Assembly: GCA_015179045.1 (NCBI GenBank) | Contig: WHUZ01000001.1 | Span: 1,116,001 to 1,180,000 of the forward strand | Direction of reading: 5' to 3' | Length of the DNA: 64,000 nt | Source: Kalaharituber pfeilii | Taxonomy: Eukaryota > Ascomycota > Pezizomycetes > Pezizales > Pezizaceae | Program-made: the position numbers and the translations under genes | Notes under the pieces: generated by a model | Told to the model about the DNA's origin: nothing | Database searches by the model: none | What the model saw: only the letters and a program-made list of their open reading frames with translations | In this document: piece after piece, positions 44,991-57,747 of the stretch | Layout of the letters: every line of letters begins with the position of its first letter | Position numbering within the stretch: position 1 is the stretch's first letter

Positions 44991-47054
44991 GGCGAGGGGA
45001 AAAAGAGGGGAAAGGAAGAGAGAAAGGAAAAGAGAGAGAAAGGAAAAGAGAAGCCACGGGCGATGGGAGTGCCTTTATCGAGCCCGACCGCCTCTGCAGC
45101 ACTCTACGGCAAATTGCGAATCAACAGGCATTTCTGCGCTCTGCAGCCTTGCGGATCCCTGTGTGCGGGGGGCACATGGCCGCTGCACCAGATTTGGAGT
45201 AGGGATGCTGGAAATAGAAGGGCTTGAATAATATATTAAGAGTGGGATGACTATCGCTGATAGTTTATCAGCCTAATCTGAGAGGCAAGCACGCGACACA
45301 GCAGCAGCAGCAGCAGCAGCAGAGGAACGCAAGGACGCGAGTTAGAAAACACTTGTCATTTGGTCGTCTGCAGCGAATGAATGCATGGCCAATCCACTCG
45401 CAAAATTAATAGCCAAAGAAACAACCCAAAGAACTGTATTGCTCAAGATCTTACAATTCCTCAAGCGTGCTTGGGACAATAATATGCTAGTCTAAATTTC
45501 GTGCTTCAATCCCGACTCTTTCAAATCAGCAAGAAAAAAGAAAAAATCCTGTTTGCATCTCGGTGCGTCCTGGAACAGCTCATCCTTGCTGGCTCTGGCG
45601 CTGGGTCTCTTCACGTTGCGCCCCTCAGCTTACCATCCCTACATGGTAAATCGTTCAATACGCTCCATAACAGAGAATGGTTTTGGATTTCCATGAAAAT
45701 TAGCGTACAATTTTGGGACTGTCTGTTTCTATATTTCCTTATAATTGTAATTTTATTTATTATTTATTATTTATTTTTTCTCCGCCGATGCTAATTGTTC
45801 TCGCCCCAAGCTTGGCTGCGAGCTACTCTACGTTCAGGGAAGGAACAAAAAAGTTTCAAAATATCGATTCTTGGAATGTAGGAAGGAAAACTGGACAGAG
45901 AAGTGTGCTATAAATACTCTCGCCAATTCAAACCAATGCTTCCCTTAAAATCAAGTAGAATCAAGTACTCCCAAAATTTATTATTATTTCAAAAAAAAAG
46001 CAAAAAAAAAAAAAAAAAACTCCATAATCTTACATATAAATTCTTTTAGAAACCTATTATCATCCTCAATAAAACTTTCTTCAAAGAGTGGCAGCGTTTT
46101 ATTTATTTTACTTATTTTTTTCTTTTCTTTTTTTTCCCTTTTATTTATACAGACAAGTGTATTGCACTTAATGGGATACATGTCTACCTTTCTACACATA
46201 CAGCCTGAGCGCATACATCATCTATCGGCACGATGTCCCAATTGACTGATCCTCCAGCTTCCTCCATTACTAGCAAACACCAAGCTTGCACAACCTTCAT
46301 CAGTATCAATATCTTTCTACAGCATATAACCTTGTATCCTCATCCTCTTGATAAGCCTAGAGTAACAATGTATCCATCGATGTAGGAGAGCTTCGCTCTG
46401 TAGTCCATGAAAATTATCAGATCTAAGAAAAGCCGGCAATATCATCTCAAATCCATGAAACTCAAACAGCAGACAAACAAAAGCAAATCAAGGAACGGAA
46501 AAAAAAAAAAAGATGTGAACCTCCCATGCAGATGTCACGCAAAGCCACGCAGTAAGCAGGTCAAAGCAAAGCATGAGCAGGCAAATGAAAGAGAATCATA
46601 GAGCCGAAGAAATCGAAAGCTAGAAGATCTTCATTCAAGCAGAGGAACAATAAACGCCTCAAACATCAAGCAGAAAGGAATTAGTAACCATGTTCGAACT
46701 TCCAGAGATGCGCGTCAGAAGCAAGCAAACGATCGAGAACAGAAAGCATGAACGGCAGTCATATCTTATTCCTCACTTTATCACCCTTTCCCCCTTGCCA
46801 ATCCAACTGTAATCATGTAAGAAACGAAATAGAATCCGCATCCCATAGCAAATGATAAATCCACCACAAGATGGAAAAATAATATTGAATGTAGCCAAAC
46901 AAATAATATCAATGTATACACTGTCATCTTGACCAACTAATCATACACCTCCTATGCTACGTGAAATTTATTTGGTATTGGGTAATTGTTTTTGAGGGCG
47001 GAGAGGCAGGGAATGGTATTATGCGGAATAACAAATGTAGTCAATATGCCCAGA
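44991..47054. other. Gene-free stretch upstream of the hexokinase gene
   Basis: About 2 kb with purine-rich GAAAGG runs just upstream of the start codon, a (CAG)8 microsatellite, poly-A/T tracts near 45,992-46,010, and no recognisable gene. The right end is the VAM7 3' region. Confidence 0.5.
45299..45322. repeat. (CAG)8 microsatellite
   Basis: Eight perfect CAG units in non-coding DNA, about 310 bp upstream of the hexokinase start codon. Confidence 0.9.
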
Positions 47055-48382
47055 TTATGCAATGTTGTTTATCCGCTTATTTCCAATAGTCACCTTCCCT
47101 TCCAGTCTACATATGCGGACCGATATGTTAGTGACCAATTCTATCCTTCACACACTAAAAACACATGACATCCGGTACATACCTTGTCACATCTTGATCC
47201 AATGACTCCAACATTTCATTTTGAATTCTCAACTCCTCTCCAATCGCGTGTCCTATCTCCTTCTGCCTCGTCACAGTATGCAACAAACTCAACAAATCTT
47301 CATCCTGCTCTTGCAAATACTGTTTCTGTAACTGCAATACTCCTGTGTTATCCAGCTCACGAGTGCGCTCAGTCTCGGGCAGTTGTCCTCCTAGCACCCT
47401 TCTACCGGTTGGCTTTGCCCCTGAACCAGTGCCATTGGGTTTACCAAAAAGTGCAGCTTTGTCGGTGATGATATTTGTGGGAGTGGCAGAAGCCGCAGCA
47501 GTTCGTTTTGTAGCAAGACTGTTTGCAAGAGTTTCAAGCGCCTCTCGCTCCCTACGGGCCGCCGCAAGAAGGTCTTTCCTCCGCCGGACCTCACCTTCTC
47601 CAAGGTCGCTTACCAAAGTGGAACCACCCGCTGAACAAGATTTTCGCCCAATGCTTCCAGTGGAGGCGGAATCGGACATGGCCTTCAGACCAGAATCAAG
47701 GGCGGTAAGAATTCCTCCAGCCTTGACAAGACATCGCTTTGCACCAGCAGAGGACTCATGTTGTTCTGAGGCCGAGAGTGCCTGATCACGTTTGCTCAAA
47801 AACAGCCTGGCGTCATGCAGCAATGATTTCAGCTCTCGATGCACGTCTAGCCAGAGTCCTGCATCTGTGATTGGCTGACCTGTAGCAGCTATTGTGGCAA
47901 GAGCGCCAGCGCCATTAGCCGCATTCAGTGCTGTATTGGCGCGTGAAGCTGATGATCCAGCTGTCCAGCTTGCTGGCAGATTGAGGAACTGTCGCCAGAC
48001 GGAAGTATTACGCCATCGTGGGTCAGGTGAGTCAAGGATGGCAAGAAGGTATCGCTCAAGAGCTGCCCGACGGTCTTCAGTGAGAGAAGGAGAGGTGATC
48101 GTGCGTGGCCAAAAGGACTTCCCAGGAAATGGAGCCGGAGGTGTAGCTCCTGAATGTGATGTGAGGGCGTTGTGAAAGTTGAGAAATTCTGAGTATCGCT
48201 TCTGGATCGTGTGCTCTCGTAGTGGGAGCCGAACCCTGTGACCGGTTAGTACAACGACAAATTTAAGGGCGCCCAAGAAAGGAAATGGAACAGGCGACCA
48301 CGTACAAAATATTGTAGACTGTGTACGGCTTGTCTGTGGTATCAGCGATAGCGGCGGAGGGGATGCTAAGCTTGAGGGACAT
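47055..48382 (-). CDS. VAM7: Vacuolar SNARE Vam7 (PX domain plus Qc-SNARE)
   Basis: Three exons, 48382-48306, 48235-47183 and 47106-47055, give 393 residues. Introns are 70 and 76 nt. The start MSLKLSIPSAAI lies just outside a longer, unspliced frame; splicing gives YNILVRLPLREHTIQKRYSE, the phosphoinositide-binding PX domain (about residues 2-115). The middle is Ala/Ser-rich. The C-terminal SNARE helix runs LQLQKQYLQEQDEDLLSLLH to LDQDVTR and is completed by a tiny third exon (52 nt) encoding LEGKVTIGNKRINNIA. There is no transmembrane segment, as known for Vam7, which binds vacuoles through PI3P and acts in homotypic fusion. It is divergent from MED1. Confidence 0.9.
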
Positions 48383-49265
48383 TGCGGGCGAACTGTTCCA
48401 AGCTTTAACCTGCGCACTCTGGTGATGTGAAAACCCGATGACCGGGCAAAAAAAAAAACTAAAAATCTAACCCTTTGTCGAATTTTTTTGCTGATTCGGC
48501 TGGTAACGGCGAAGGCGATGGCACGAAGTATATCCTATTTAATATATCTTGTTTCTTGCCACACAGAAGTGGGGAAGCTGGAGGGTGGAGATGCTCAGAA
48601 GTTAATGGGGGGCCGGTAAGTTCGCTTCTTCGTCGCTTTCAGTTGTTGCAGATAGCGTGGGCAGGTTAGGGTGCAAGTTGCATGAAGTTTGATGAAGCTA
48701 AGCTGCGTGAGATGGCACGAGTCGGTCAAGCGCGCGAGATCAGCCACGGCATCTCAGTGTCGGCCAGTCAGAGCCTGCAGAGCCAGTGTGCTATTCCCTG
48801 GTTGGCCCTGCTGCAGCGCCGACGGGATATGAGATATGACGACGGGCGATAATACGCTGGGGCGACTGCGAGGCAGGCGGATTGGAAACAGCGATGGAGA
48901 TAAATGAGCGCGATGGTCGCGCTGCGTGCAGGGCTCAACGGGGGAGGGGAGGGGAGGGGAGGGGGGATGCGTGGAGATAGTGTGGGGTGGAGGGGAAGGG
49001 CGAGGGATGCGTGGCGATATGATAGTGTGTGGTGAAGGACAAAGGTGCAGACATGACCGCAGACACGGCGCCCATGTCGTGACGCAGTGTTTACTGAGAG
49101 TCATGTGATGTCGTTCACATAAGCAGCCATCATCCGGGCGTGAATGAACTTCGCGCTTGGCGTCATTCGGATGTTCTGTTCACACGAGCTCCAGAGCTAT
49201 TGCATCCATCCCCGCAAAATCGTCGGTAGTGAAGGCACGCAGCGTTTGAACTCACACAGTCCTTC
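48383..49265. promoter_or_regulatory. Intergenic promoter region between VAM7 and MED1
   Basis: 883 bp between divergent start codons. It is GC-rich in the right half and includes a G-run cluster at 48940-48966. No gene is supported inside. Confidence 0.5.
48940..48966 (+). repeat. G-run cluster, potential G-quadruplex
   Basis: Five runs of four or more G separated by single A, forming a textbook G4-capable sequence about 300 bp upstream of the MED1 start. Confidence 0.75.
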
Positions 49266-51564
49266 ATGACAACACCGAAGATAGCGGGCATGACGCCCGG
49301 CGCCATGGCTAACCTTACCTTCTCACCCGCTGTCAATTCGCCAGCTACGCTTGCCGCACAGCTCCGGCATCGTGGATCTCCGGCCAACTACCAGCTCACG
49401 TTCACCCCGAACACGGCTGCAGCTGCAGAAGCTGTAGCTTCACTAGGTCTCGGCTCCGGCCTAGGCCGTACCCCCGTCTATCTCGCGAATCAAATTGCCT
49501 TAACAGTTCCTTCAGATGAGAATAAGAAACGGGAGCTTGAAGAAATCTTACGGACGTTGGCACTAAAACCTGGGCGTATCAGTGTGGAGGGGATTGAGAG
49601 GCTTGCAAAGCGACTGCGGTAACCCCTCTTAATCAAACATACTGGATTATGGAGGGGACATGACAATGCTGAGCAAACGAGTTGAATTCAGGATGGAATG
49701 CTGGAAAGAAACAATAGGCAATGTCCAAACAATAAGCTTGGGAGGAGCAATCATTGTCGTTGATGTATGGTATGCCCTTCATTACCTGTTGCCTCTCGTT
49801 CATATCTTTTCAGTCTCTAAGATTCACGCTTACTAGATTGATTTCGTCGGCAACCACATAACCCAAGTCGCGTTATCATACGCAAATACCCTCGGCGCCT
49901 CAAATGACCTTGCTCCACTCGCAGCGGCCATTCTCAAGAAAAATCTTCAACCGGATAAGCCCCTTATGATCTCAGATCTTACAGATTTCGCAAACAATCT
50001 TGAGCGGCTTAGCAAGCTTGATAAGCTCAGCAATGCACATAGCATGAACTGTTTTACCGCCATAACAGGGTTATACAAGTCATTATCGATGATCTTTGAC
50101 TATGAGAAAAGTGTGATGGAAAATGGTACAATAGATGCGATGTGTAAAGGCAACGGGCGTCCACGGATGCATGTCAATGGGAAGGTTGGCTTAAGCATAG
50201 AGTATTGGATGGAAAGGCGGAAATTGCCAAGTTCGAAGGTGAACGAGCGGGATCCAGCGGCGAGAGTTCATGATGTTACGATGGGCGAGGCAGATGCTGG
50301 ACAGGGAAGTCAGAATGATGAGGAATTAGGAGGAAGAACGTGGAGAGTCATTATTGAGATTGACGAATTAGGCCCCGAGTGTACGTCACTAGATACCATT
50401 CGTACTTCGGAGAATTGGGTCAATAAGAACATAATCAAGCCAAGGTATGTTTCGTGCGAATTGGCTTTCACTGCCTACAAACCGATACTCACTAATTCTT
50501 GCGGTAATAGCGAAGATAGCATGTTCGGCGATGATGAATTCGTTATCGATTGGCTTGATCCCGAACCTTCCGTTGAAACGCTCATGGAAGTAGACTCCCA
50601 ACGGGGTAACGCTCGTTTCATCGCTCGTCTTGACCCTCCTATTGTCGTGCCTCTTCTCGACGAAGTGACCATCTTCACCAGTCTCGGGCTTTTTCAACCC
50701 CCAGGGCAAATTGGCGCAACTACTCTAGACGGCCTCCTCTTTCCCCGAAGATTGCTACAGGACTTGCCTCTTCTGTCGGCGGAAAGGAAGGTTCATCTTC
50801 CGCCACAAATGGTACCGGAGGGCGCGGATGAGGATGCAACGGCCGTGTTCCATAAGTATACCCTGCATACACTGAAGGCGGTATATGCGAGGGAGGTGTG
50901 GGAGATTCCCTTTGGGCACCCGAGACAGTTGGGACCAATTTTCCAGGTATGTAAAATTTACTGTCTTTGCATCCAAATTTTCCCAGATCACAAGGCTAAA
51001 TTAATTCTGTAGATCTTCCGCCAATACGTCCTCCTTGCGACCCTCCTCTGCAGCTGCTTCTCCTCGCTTCCCGTTCCCACAGACAGTACCAGCACCTTAG
51101 ATGCCTCCGCAAACATCCTCTCCGCCGGTACTGCATCACCGCCCTCTGCCACTACCACCACCTCCGCCCAATTCACCGCAGACGACCTCGACTCCTTCCT
51201 GTCCTCCCCCTCCACCACTCCTGCAACATCCACCCCCTCTACTTCTCCAATCCCTATCGACATCTCCCTCACCTCTGACCCGCTCTCGTCTGACGTATCC
51301 TGCCCTATCCTCTCCCTCATCTTCCCGTCCCATGTCGTCCCGCAACGTCTTATATCTCTTAAAGTTGAGGTTTCACGTAACGGGGGCCTGACAGCGCGTT
51401 ATAGCGTTGTTGACACGCCGGAGCATGTGATGCGGCAAGCAGGCGTTGTTGGTGGGAGTGTTGTAAAGGGTGGGGTAGAGGTGCCGGAGGAGGCGGTCAC
51501 GAGAGCAATTGAGTTGACAGAGGATCTTGGAATTGTGGTGGAGTGGTTGAGAAGGAGGGTGTGA
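49266..51564 (+). CDS. MED1: Mediator complex subunit Med1
   Basis: Subunit of the RNA polymerase II Mediator middle module. Five exons, 49266-49618, 49692-49764, 49837-50444, 50511-50946 and 51013-51564, give 673 residues. Introns are 73, 72, 66 and 66 nt. Conserved pieces are ISVEGIERLAKRL then ECWKETIGNVQTISLGG, VVD-IDFVGNHITQVALSYA across intron 2, and DLTDFANNLERLSKLDKLS. A PPL-type mid region (RLDPPIVVPLLDEV) follows, with a C-terminal HVVPQRLISLKVEVS domain. The N-terminus is Ala/Thr-rich, and the exon 5 start has a Ser/Thr-rich spacer. The second exon is only 73 nt. All junctions keep frame and the gene appears intact. Confidence 0.88.
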
Positions 51565-52793
51565 ATCCTCTTTTTTTTTTTTTTTTTTCCCTTCTTCCTC
51601 ATTCTTCCCCCTCAGCATTTACTAGTAATCCGGTTTTATTTTTGTTTCAGGAAATGGTTTTTGCTTGCTGTTACCCTGAACATCGGGATTTGGGTAGTTT
51701 TTTGTGCGTTGCGCCATGCCATCTGCACCTCGATGGACCTTTTGTGCACATGTTTTTGCATTATCAAGATCACGTAATGCATGGCAGGGGACTTTTATAA
51801 TGAGTCTTAGGATGTAAAATATACGAAACAATTCAAGTCTACTGCAAGGATTTTTCATGGGGACTTCGATAATGTTTAGCACTACAAGGACATTTGAAGC
51901 ATGTAAATACAGTCGCGGTTAGGAGTAAGCGAGCCAGAAGTAAAGCTGCCCTACTGGAGATAAATACCAATCATTCATATTGTGTGAATGTGTTGATAGA
52001 AATGCGCCTAGTCGTGTGAACGTGTTCCAAGACCCATGTTCTACAAATCCTGAAGCATGGCATGTGAGGCATTAGTTTGCCTTGCAAAATATTCCCTTTC
52101 CAAAGTCATCGGATTATAGTGGCTGTACATACCATACCCCCTCCATTCTGTGATGAGCGGGCTTTTGGCTTGTTCAAGCACAATGGAGTTCGGAAGAGCT
52201 GTTCCTCTTGAAAACCAGCGTGAAACTTGTGGGTACTTGCATGGAGACTCTTCAATATATTTCGGTGGTCGACTGGGGCTGGTGGTAGGCAGCCAGTCAT
52301 GAGGGCCCTGAAGGAATAATCCACAGACTTGGCTTAGTACGTACTTCTTCGTTTTTTTTTTTGTGCACGCTTCGTCGGTTCAGGGTATATCGTACGACAG
52401 TAGATTTCAGAAAGAATAGGATCATCATGTTTATATGTAACTTTTTTTTTTGTTACTATGAATAGCTGTTTAATGTCGCACTGTGGCATGCTATTTTCTT
52501 CGAGCATTGCCAAATCAGGATGGCACCAGAAAGTGTTACCTAGTAGTCATGAAATTCACTGATCGTGACAGCCTGGGTCCCAAAAACGGACTGGGGAACG
52601 AGAATTCCAACACAGTAATTTTACCATTTTTTTGTTCATTGTAAAGTAATCAAATTCCATAACGCCCGGAATAAAAAGGGGAAAAAAAAAAAAAAAAATG
52701 CAAAAGCGCTATTCAAGTACATCACATCCCGCCCATTCATATCCATGACTATGTCCACCCCTATCTCTCCTAACCTTCAGCACAGATCCTCGT
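51565..52793. other. Gene-free stretch between convergent MED1 and RRP40
   Basis: Contains T- and A-runs (about 51,571-51,587, 52,443-52,451 and 52,681-52,698) and no recognised gene. Both neighbours end here. Confidence 0.5.
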
Positions 52794-53685
52794 CTATAAT
52801 CCAAACTCCTTGATCTTGTCTCTCACCAGCTTTCTCTGCTGCTCCCCTGTCAAAAACTCACTCTCAACAATACACCTCCCGATGCATAACGTCGTCCTCA
52901 CGTCCTCACTATCCACCCATATCTTTCCATTCCTCCCTACCGCAATCTCGAACGCCAGTCTCTGCCCCAACTCCTCTAGTACCTCTCGCCCCGTACTCAT
53001 CTCATTCCTCTTCTTCCCCTCGCCATCCTCGCTCTTCAACTCGCCTCTCCGAATCTTGAGTGCCCGTAACTTCTTCCCGTCGCCAAGTAACCTCCGCGCC
53101 ATGCCGAGCGAAACCGAGAAGAGCATACCACCTTTCAACTCCCCGTACTCTCCGGCCTTGCCAGTCGTTGCGTCGACACACTCGAGCTCCGGGTCCATAT
53201 GCTTGCTGGCGAGGGAGATGCGAGCGTAGACAACGGCCCCGGGGTTGAGCTGCGGGCGGGTTTTCTTCGTGGCGTTTTCAAATGCAAGGTGGGGGAGGAT
53301 AGCAACGGCGGTGCGCGAGGAGGGGATGGTGCAGTGGTAAAAGTCGGCGGCAGAGCGGTTGATGATTGCGATGACGGGATCGTTGAGGTGGGGGTTATAC
53401 TAGCGAAGCGTTTCAGCGAAACCGAAAAGTGCTGATCGAAGTAATTGGGGAATGGAGGATACGCACCCTCTTTCCCCCACTCTCAATCCATACCAGCCTC
53501 TTCTTGTCATCGATATTCAGCTCCCCCGCGTTCACGGGGATGATGGTGTTGGGAGGTATGTGTGCTAGTCCGGGGCCGACTTTTATCGCCGCATTCTTTG
53601 TGTTGGAGGGCGGCGGAGGGATGGTCAGCGGGTCGCCGGGCAGGATGAGGCTCGCCGGGGGCGTCAAGGCTTCTTCTTTTGGCAT
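52794..53685 (-). CDS. RRP40: Exosome complex component Rrp40
   Basis: A cap subunit of the RNA exosome with S1 and KH RNA-binding folds, acting in rRNA and mRNA 3' processing. Two exons, 53685-53467 and 53399-52794, give 274 residues. The intron is 67 nt. The start MPKEEALTPPASLILPGDPL is followed by LVWIESGGKR, then across the intron YNPHLNDPVIAIINRSAADF, the S1-domain hallmark of Rrp40. Later come ARISLASKHMDPELECVDAT, then GGMLFSVSLGMARRLL and the KH-like NGKIWVDSEDVRTTLCIGRC. The length matches the family (about 240-280). It is head-to-head with the RFC gene. Confidence 0.9.
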
Positions 53686-54030
53686 TGTCAGTTGATTGCA
53701 GCGAAATCGACGACGCGGCCTCCGTGGTGTTGACTGCTTGCTGTTGTCGCCGGCTGGAACTCTCCGCTCCAAGCACGTCAAGCACGTGGCCGGGGATTGC
53801 GCGCCAAGCCTTTCTCAGCCTCATTTCCGCCGTGCCGCGCCGCAAGGGTTCCGCCGCATGGCGTGCCGCACCGACGCGTGCTCCCCACATTGCGCACTGC
53901 GGCTTCGCGTCTCCCTAATTGCCGACAACCCACCACCCCACGACGTCCAACGATCACCACAACTGGCGCCGTCCTGAATAAATTCAAAATAACTAAAAGA
54001 AGAAGGAGAAGGCAAAGAGAGAAAAATAAT
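53686..54030. promoter_or_regulatory. Bidirectional promoter between RRP40 and the RFC gene
   Basis: 345 bp between outward-pointing start codons. It is GC-rich in the middle, with no obvious TATA box. Confidence 0.6.
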
Positions 54031-55353
54031 ATGCCTGGAGAACCCTCGACCGCTCGCTCCGCAAAACCAAGTGTGCAAGCTGTTCCGGCGTACGAATTAC
54101 CATGGTTCGTCCCGAGTTGTCAATTCTCTTCCAACTACCACCCCCCCTCCTCACTTTTCCCAGCGCTCTATCGAGGCCGCCCATGATCTTGAGAAGCTGA
54201 TAGTATACGTCGGAAAATGTAACAGGGTAGAAAAGTACCGCCCCGTCCTCCTCGAAGACATCGTCGGTAACGAAGAGACTGTCGAGCGCCTCAAAATCAT
54301 TGCAAAAGACGGTAACATGCCACATCTTATAATCTCTGGGATGCCTGGTATTGGGTTAGTCCCTTCCCCTCCATTGACCGAGCCTGCAACCAGACTATCA
54401 ACCCTCCCCCCAAAACCAAGCTCCACAAACTAACCCCACCATCCCATGCAGTAAAACCACCTCTGTCCTCTGTCTCGCCCGTGCTCTCCTCGGTGATGCC
54501 TACAAAGAAGCCGTCCTTGAACTCAATGCCTCTGACGAGCGCGGCATTGACGTCGTCCGGAACCGAATCAAGGGCTTTGCCCAAAAAAAAGTCACCCTCC
54601 CCGCTGGCCGTCAGAAGATCGTCATCCTCGACGAAGCTGACTCCATGACCGCCGGCGCCCAACAGGCGCTACGACGTACTATGGAAATATACTCGTCGAC
54701 GACTAGATTTGCCTTTGCATGTAATCAGTCAAATAAGATTATAGAGCCTTTACAATCTCGGTGCGCAATTTTGAGGTACTCAAGGCTCACAGATGCGCAG
54801 GTGGTAAAGAGGCTCATGGAGATCATTGCGGCCGAAAAGGTGGATTATAGCGAGGAGGGCATTGCGGCGTTGGTGTTTTCGGCGGAGGGGGATATGAGGC
54901 AGGCGATCAATAACTTGCAGAGCACCGTAGCGGGTTTCGGGTTCGTGAGCGGGGATAATGTGTTCAAAGTTGTTGATAGTCCGCACCCAATCGCGGTGCA
55001 GGCGATGATTAAGGCGTGTCACCAGGGAAAGATTGATGATGCGTTAGAGAAGCTGGAGGATCTTTGGGATAAAGGGTACTCGGCGGTGGATATTATCAGT
55101 ACAATGTTCCGGGTTACGAAAACCATTGATACACTCAGTGAGCAATCAAAACTGGAATTCATCAAGGTGACTATTTTTCCGGCGAATGGGCGCCTTTGAA
55201 TTACGTGAAGGGGGTTCTAACGGTATTCTGATGTAGGAAATTGGATTTACGCATATGCGGATCCTCGAAGGAGTCGGTACTCTATTGCAGCTAAAAGGCT
55301 GCTGTGCCCGATTATGCAAGATCAATATGTCACCCCAATTATTCACAGCATAA
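54031..55353 (+). CDS. RFC4: Replication factor C small subunit (yeast Rfc4 / human RFC2 type)
   Basis: An AAA+ subunit of the clamp loader that loads PCNA and, with Rad24/Rad17, the 9-1-1 clamp. Four exons, 54031-54104, 54226-54354, 54452-55166 and 55237-55353, give 344 residues. Introns are 121, 97 and 70 nt; the first uses a GTTCGT donor. ELPWVEKYRP leads into DIVGN. Walker A GMPGIGKTT is at residues 63-71. RFC box [20 protein letters not shown] follows, then Walker [10 protein letters not shown], sensor 1 [15 protein letters not shown], and the Arg-finger SRC motif ([11 protein letters not shown]). [12 protein letters not shown] is sensor 2. The C-terminal collar helices end [11 protein letters not shown]. 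It is intact and of normal length. Confidence 0.93.
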
Positions 55354-55936
55354 TTATCCATTCCGTTACAAACTACCTATATTTAAATCTTTTGGAGTTC
55401 AAGGAAATTTTCTGGTTTTGTATACAACAATTATTTAGATGTTTATATACATGGGTTCGTTAGCTGAAGAATAATCTTACATCTATCCGGAAGAAATGTA
55501 TTCAAACCCAATTTCACCATATACGTTCCTGACACCTTTTCAAATCCGATAGCATTAAAGGCTTCCAAAAAGAGCAACAGAAAACTCGCCCAAGAGAAAT
55601 GGGAAATGAGAAAATGAAACGCCCTCCCAACAGGAGAAAAAAAAACTCTTCTTAGGAGAGTATGCAGTGTGAAGTTGGCATAAACCCACCCTAGACCGAA
55701 GGAGAAGACAAGAAAGAGTATACAATCATGATCCCTTCCTTGACAACGGAAGAAAGGTAATCCCGACAATGAAGAAAAATGAAAACCGAGAATAACAATA
55801 CAGATAATGCAAAATGCCTCACTGAAAACTGCACTCCTCAGAAAATTTGAAGACCCTGATCATAAATGATCAGACACTTCTTCAGCTTCTATAGCTGATG
55901 AATCCTCTAGAAATCAGCCTTTCCCTGCGCGTGTGT
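55354..55936. other. Gene-free stretch between convergent RFC4 and the yapsin gene
   Basis: Two 3' regions meet here. No gene is recognised. Confidence 0.5.
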
Positions 55937-57747
55937 TCATAGAAGTCCGCCTTCCGGTTCTCTAGGCCAAGAAGGACCACATGAAAAGCCAAGTTGCAAT
56001 CGCACCCCAACAGCAGGTCTCAGTAACGTCGATGCTATGGATTCATCTGATGTTGATGTTGGGCTACTTGTACTAGATTCGGTAAAAGTAGCTCGGTCAT
56101 GTGATCCACGAGTACCAGTATATTCCACGGTTACTGGATTTTCAACTCCTGTCGCGTCAGGAACAGCATCTTTGCCAGTTCCGATCTCCATGATATTACT
56201 GAAAATGGATTAGTTTGATGGGACAGTCAGTACTGAATTCATGAATCGAGACATACCTGTCAGAAACATTGAAATGGATATTGGCGAGACTAATTTCTGC
56301 GTTATCCAAATCATAAACAACATATGCAGATCTTAAAAAGGTATCTCCCAAAACATAGATATTATCCGAACTTGATTCAGGAAATATCCCAAAAAAGCAA
56401 ACCTGCTCTCCGGATTCAAACGTGATAGGGTCCCCGTATACATCAAAAGCATCAACCACAAGTTCATTGAATGGGACATGAATTTCGTATCCAGAAAAGC
56501 CAAAATCAACCGTCCCATTATAGTCTCTAAGACTGCAAGCAACAACCGAAGCTCCTGAAACAAATTGAACTCCCACTTCGTCTGCGAGTTTCCGAAATAA
56601 TGAAGAAGGGAGATAAGTGTAGGATGTTCCGGAGTCAAGCAAAACTGGAATAGTGAGTTCGCTGTCGCCAATTCCCATAGTTTCACCGGCATTATTAGTG
56701 AGACCAAGAGTGGTGAGAGTAATCATAAACTCTGACGGCTCCTTTCTCCCTCGCCTTACGTCAATGGGAACGGTATGCAGTTTTCCTTTGTATTTTGCAG
56801 TATCAATTCCTCCAAATAATATCTCGCCCGTTGCAGCATCTGCACAATTGTAAGCTCCTGATCACATCATTTTATCAGGACAACATACCAAGATCATTCA
56901 GCCATAAACTATATGCTCTTGAGTTAATATGACCTTGCTCCACCATAAGATCAATAAGGTTTGGATAAGGATCCTTTCCTAACCAATCCACTTGAACCTC
57001 ATTGGCGTTATATCCGATTCCCATTATGCCCTCGGATGATGTCGTTTCGAGGCCGATACCGAATTGAAGACCTTCTATTTTCACACCACCAACCTCAAAT
57101 GTTTCTTTTGCGTAGTCGCCCTGGGAATATTCCTTGTCGGCATAAGAGATGTGAAAATCATTGGCAACAAATTCGTAGGTCGATGATGAATTTCGGTCAT
57201 CTGATAGCTCAATTAGCTTCGACTGCAGCAAAGATAAGACCTCATACTTACAGATTCCAGTCAGTGCGCACGGATTCGAAAGACTTTGGCAGAATTCTGA
57301 TTCTGAGCTCTCCACCCACAGGTCACTAGAACCTGTATCTATGCTAAAACTATTGTCAGAGAGCCGGACAGTAAAAGTTCTCCAGGTTAAGCACTTACTG
57401 TAGACGCAGTGGCTGTGGCGGGGTCCCAATACTGATATTGGCATAATACAAGTAGTCCTAATCAGTAACAGATCAGCAACATAACTCCGAAGATGATACA
57501 ATACTCAAATTGAACCTACAGCATTGTCAAGTAGTTGAATGACAGTCTTTTTATCCTCCTGCCGTTTTCTATGCCGTTCCCTATTCCTGTACGGAATATT
57601 GAACGGGTTCTTGTTCACTTTTGCAAAAGGAAATGATACCACCTTGGGAGGTCCAGTGGGTACTGAAAGCTTCGGCTCGGCAAGAACTGAAGACGTAAGA
57701 CTTGACGCTACCAGCAATGCGGTAGCCAGAACCGAATTATAGCCCAT
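55937..57747 (-). CDS. Yapsin-like GPI-anchored aspartic protease, tail frame uncertain
   Basis: Six exons: 57747-57520, 57457-57399, 57343-57252, 57200-56889, 56839-56257 and 56198 onward. Introns are 62, 55, 51, 49 and 58 nt. A signal peptide ends near SSLTSSVLA and is followed by a basic pro-region (HRKR). The first catalytic site is HIDTGSSDLWV and the second LLDSGTSYTYLP; GIMGIGY and VLGDTFLRSAYVVYDLDNAE are typical of the fold. After a Ser/Thr-rich stalk the written frame ends at 55937 without a hydrophobic tail. The adjacent frame reads GAIATWLFMWSFLA and stops at 55962, a good GPI-attachment tail. One more G in the GGGG near 56,006 would join them (503 residues). As written it is 511 residues. 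It probably acts at the cell surface on wall proteins. Confidence 0.85.
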
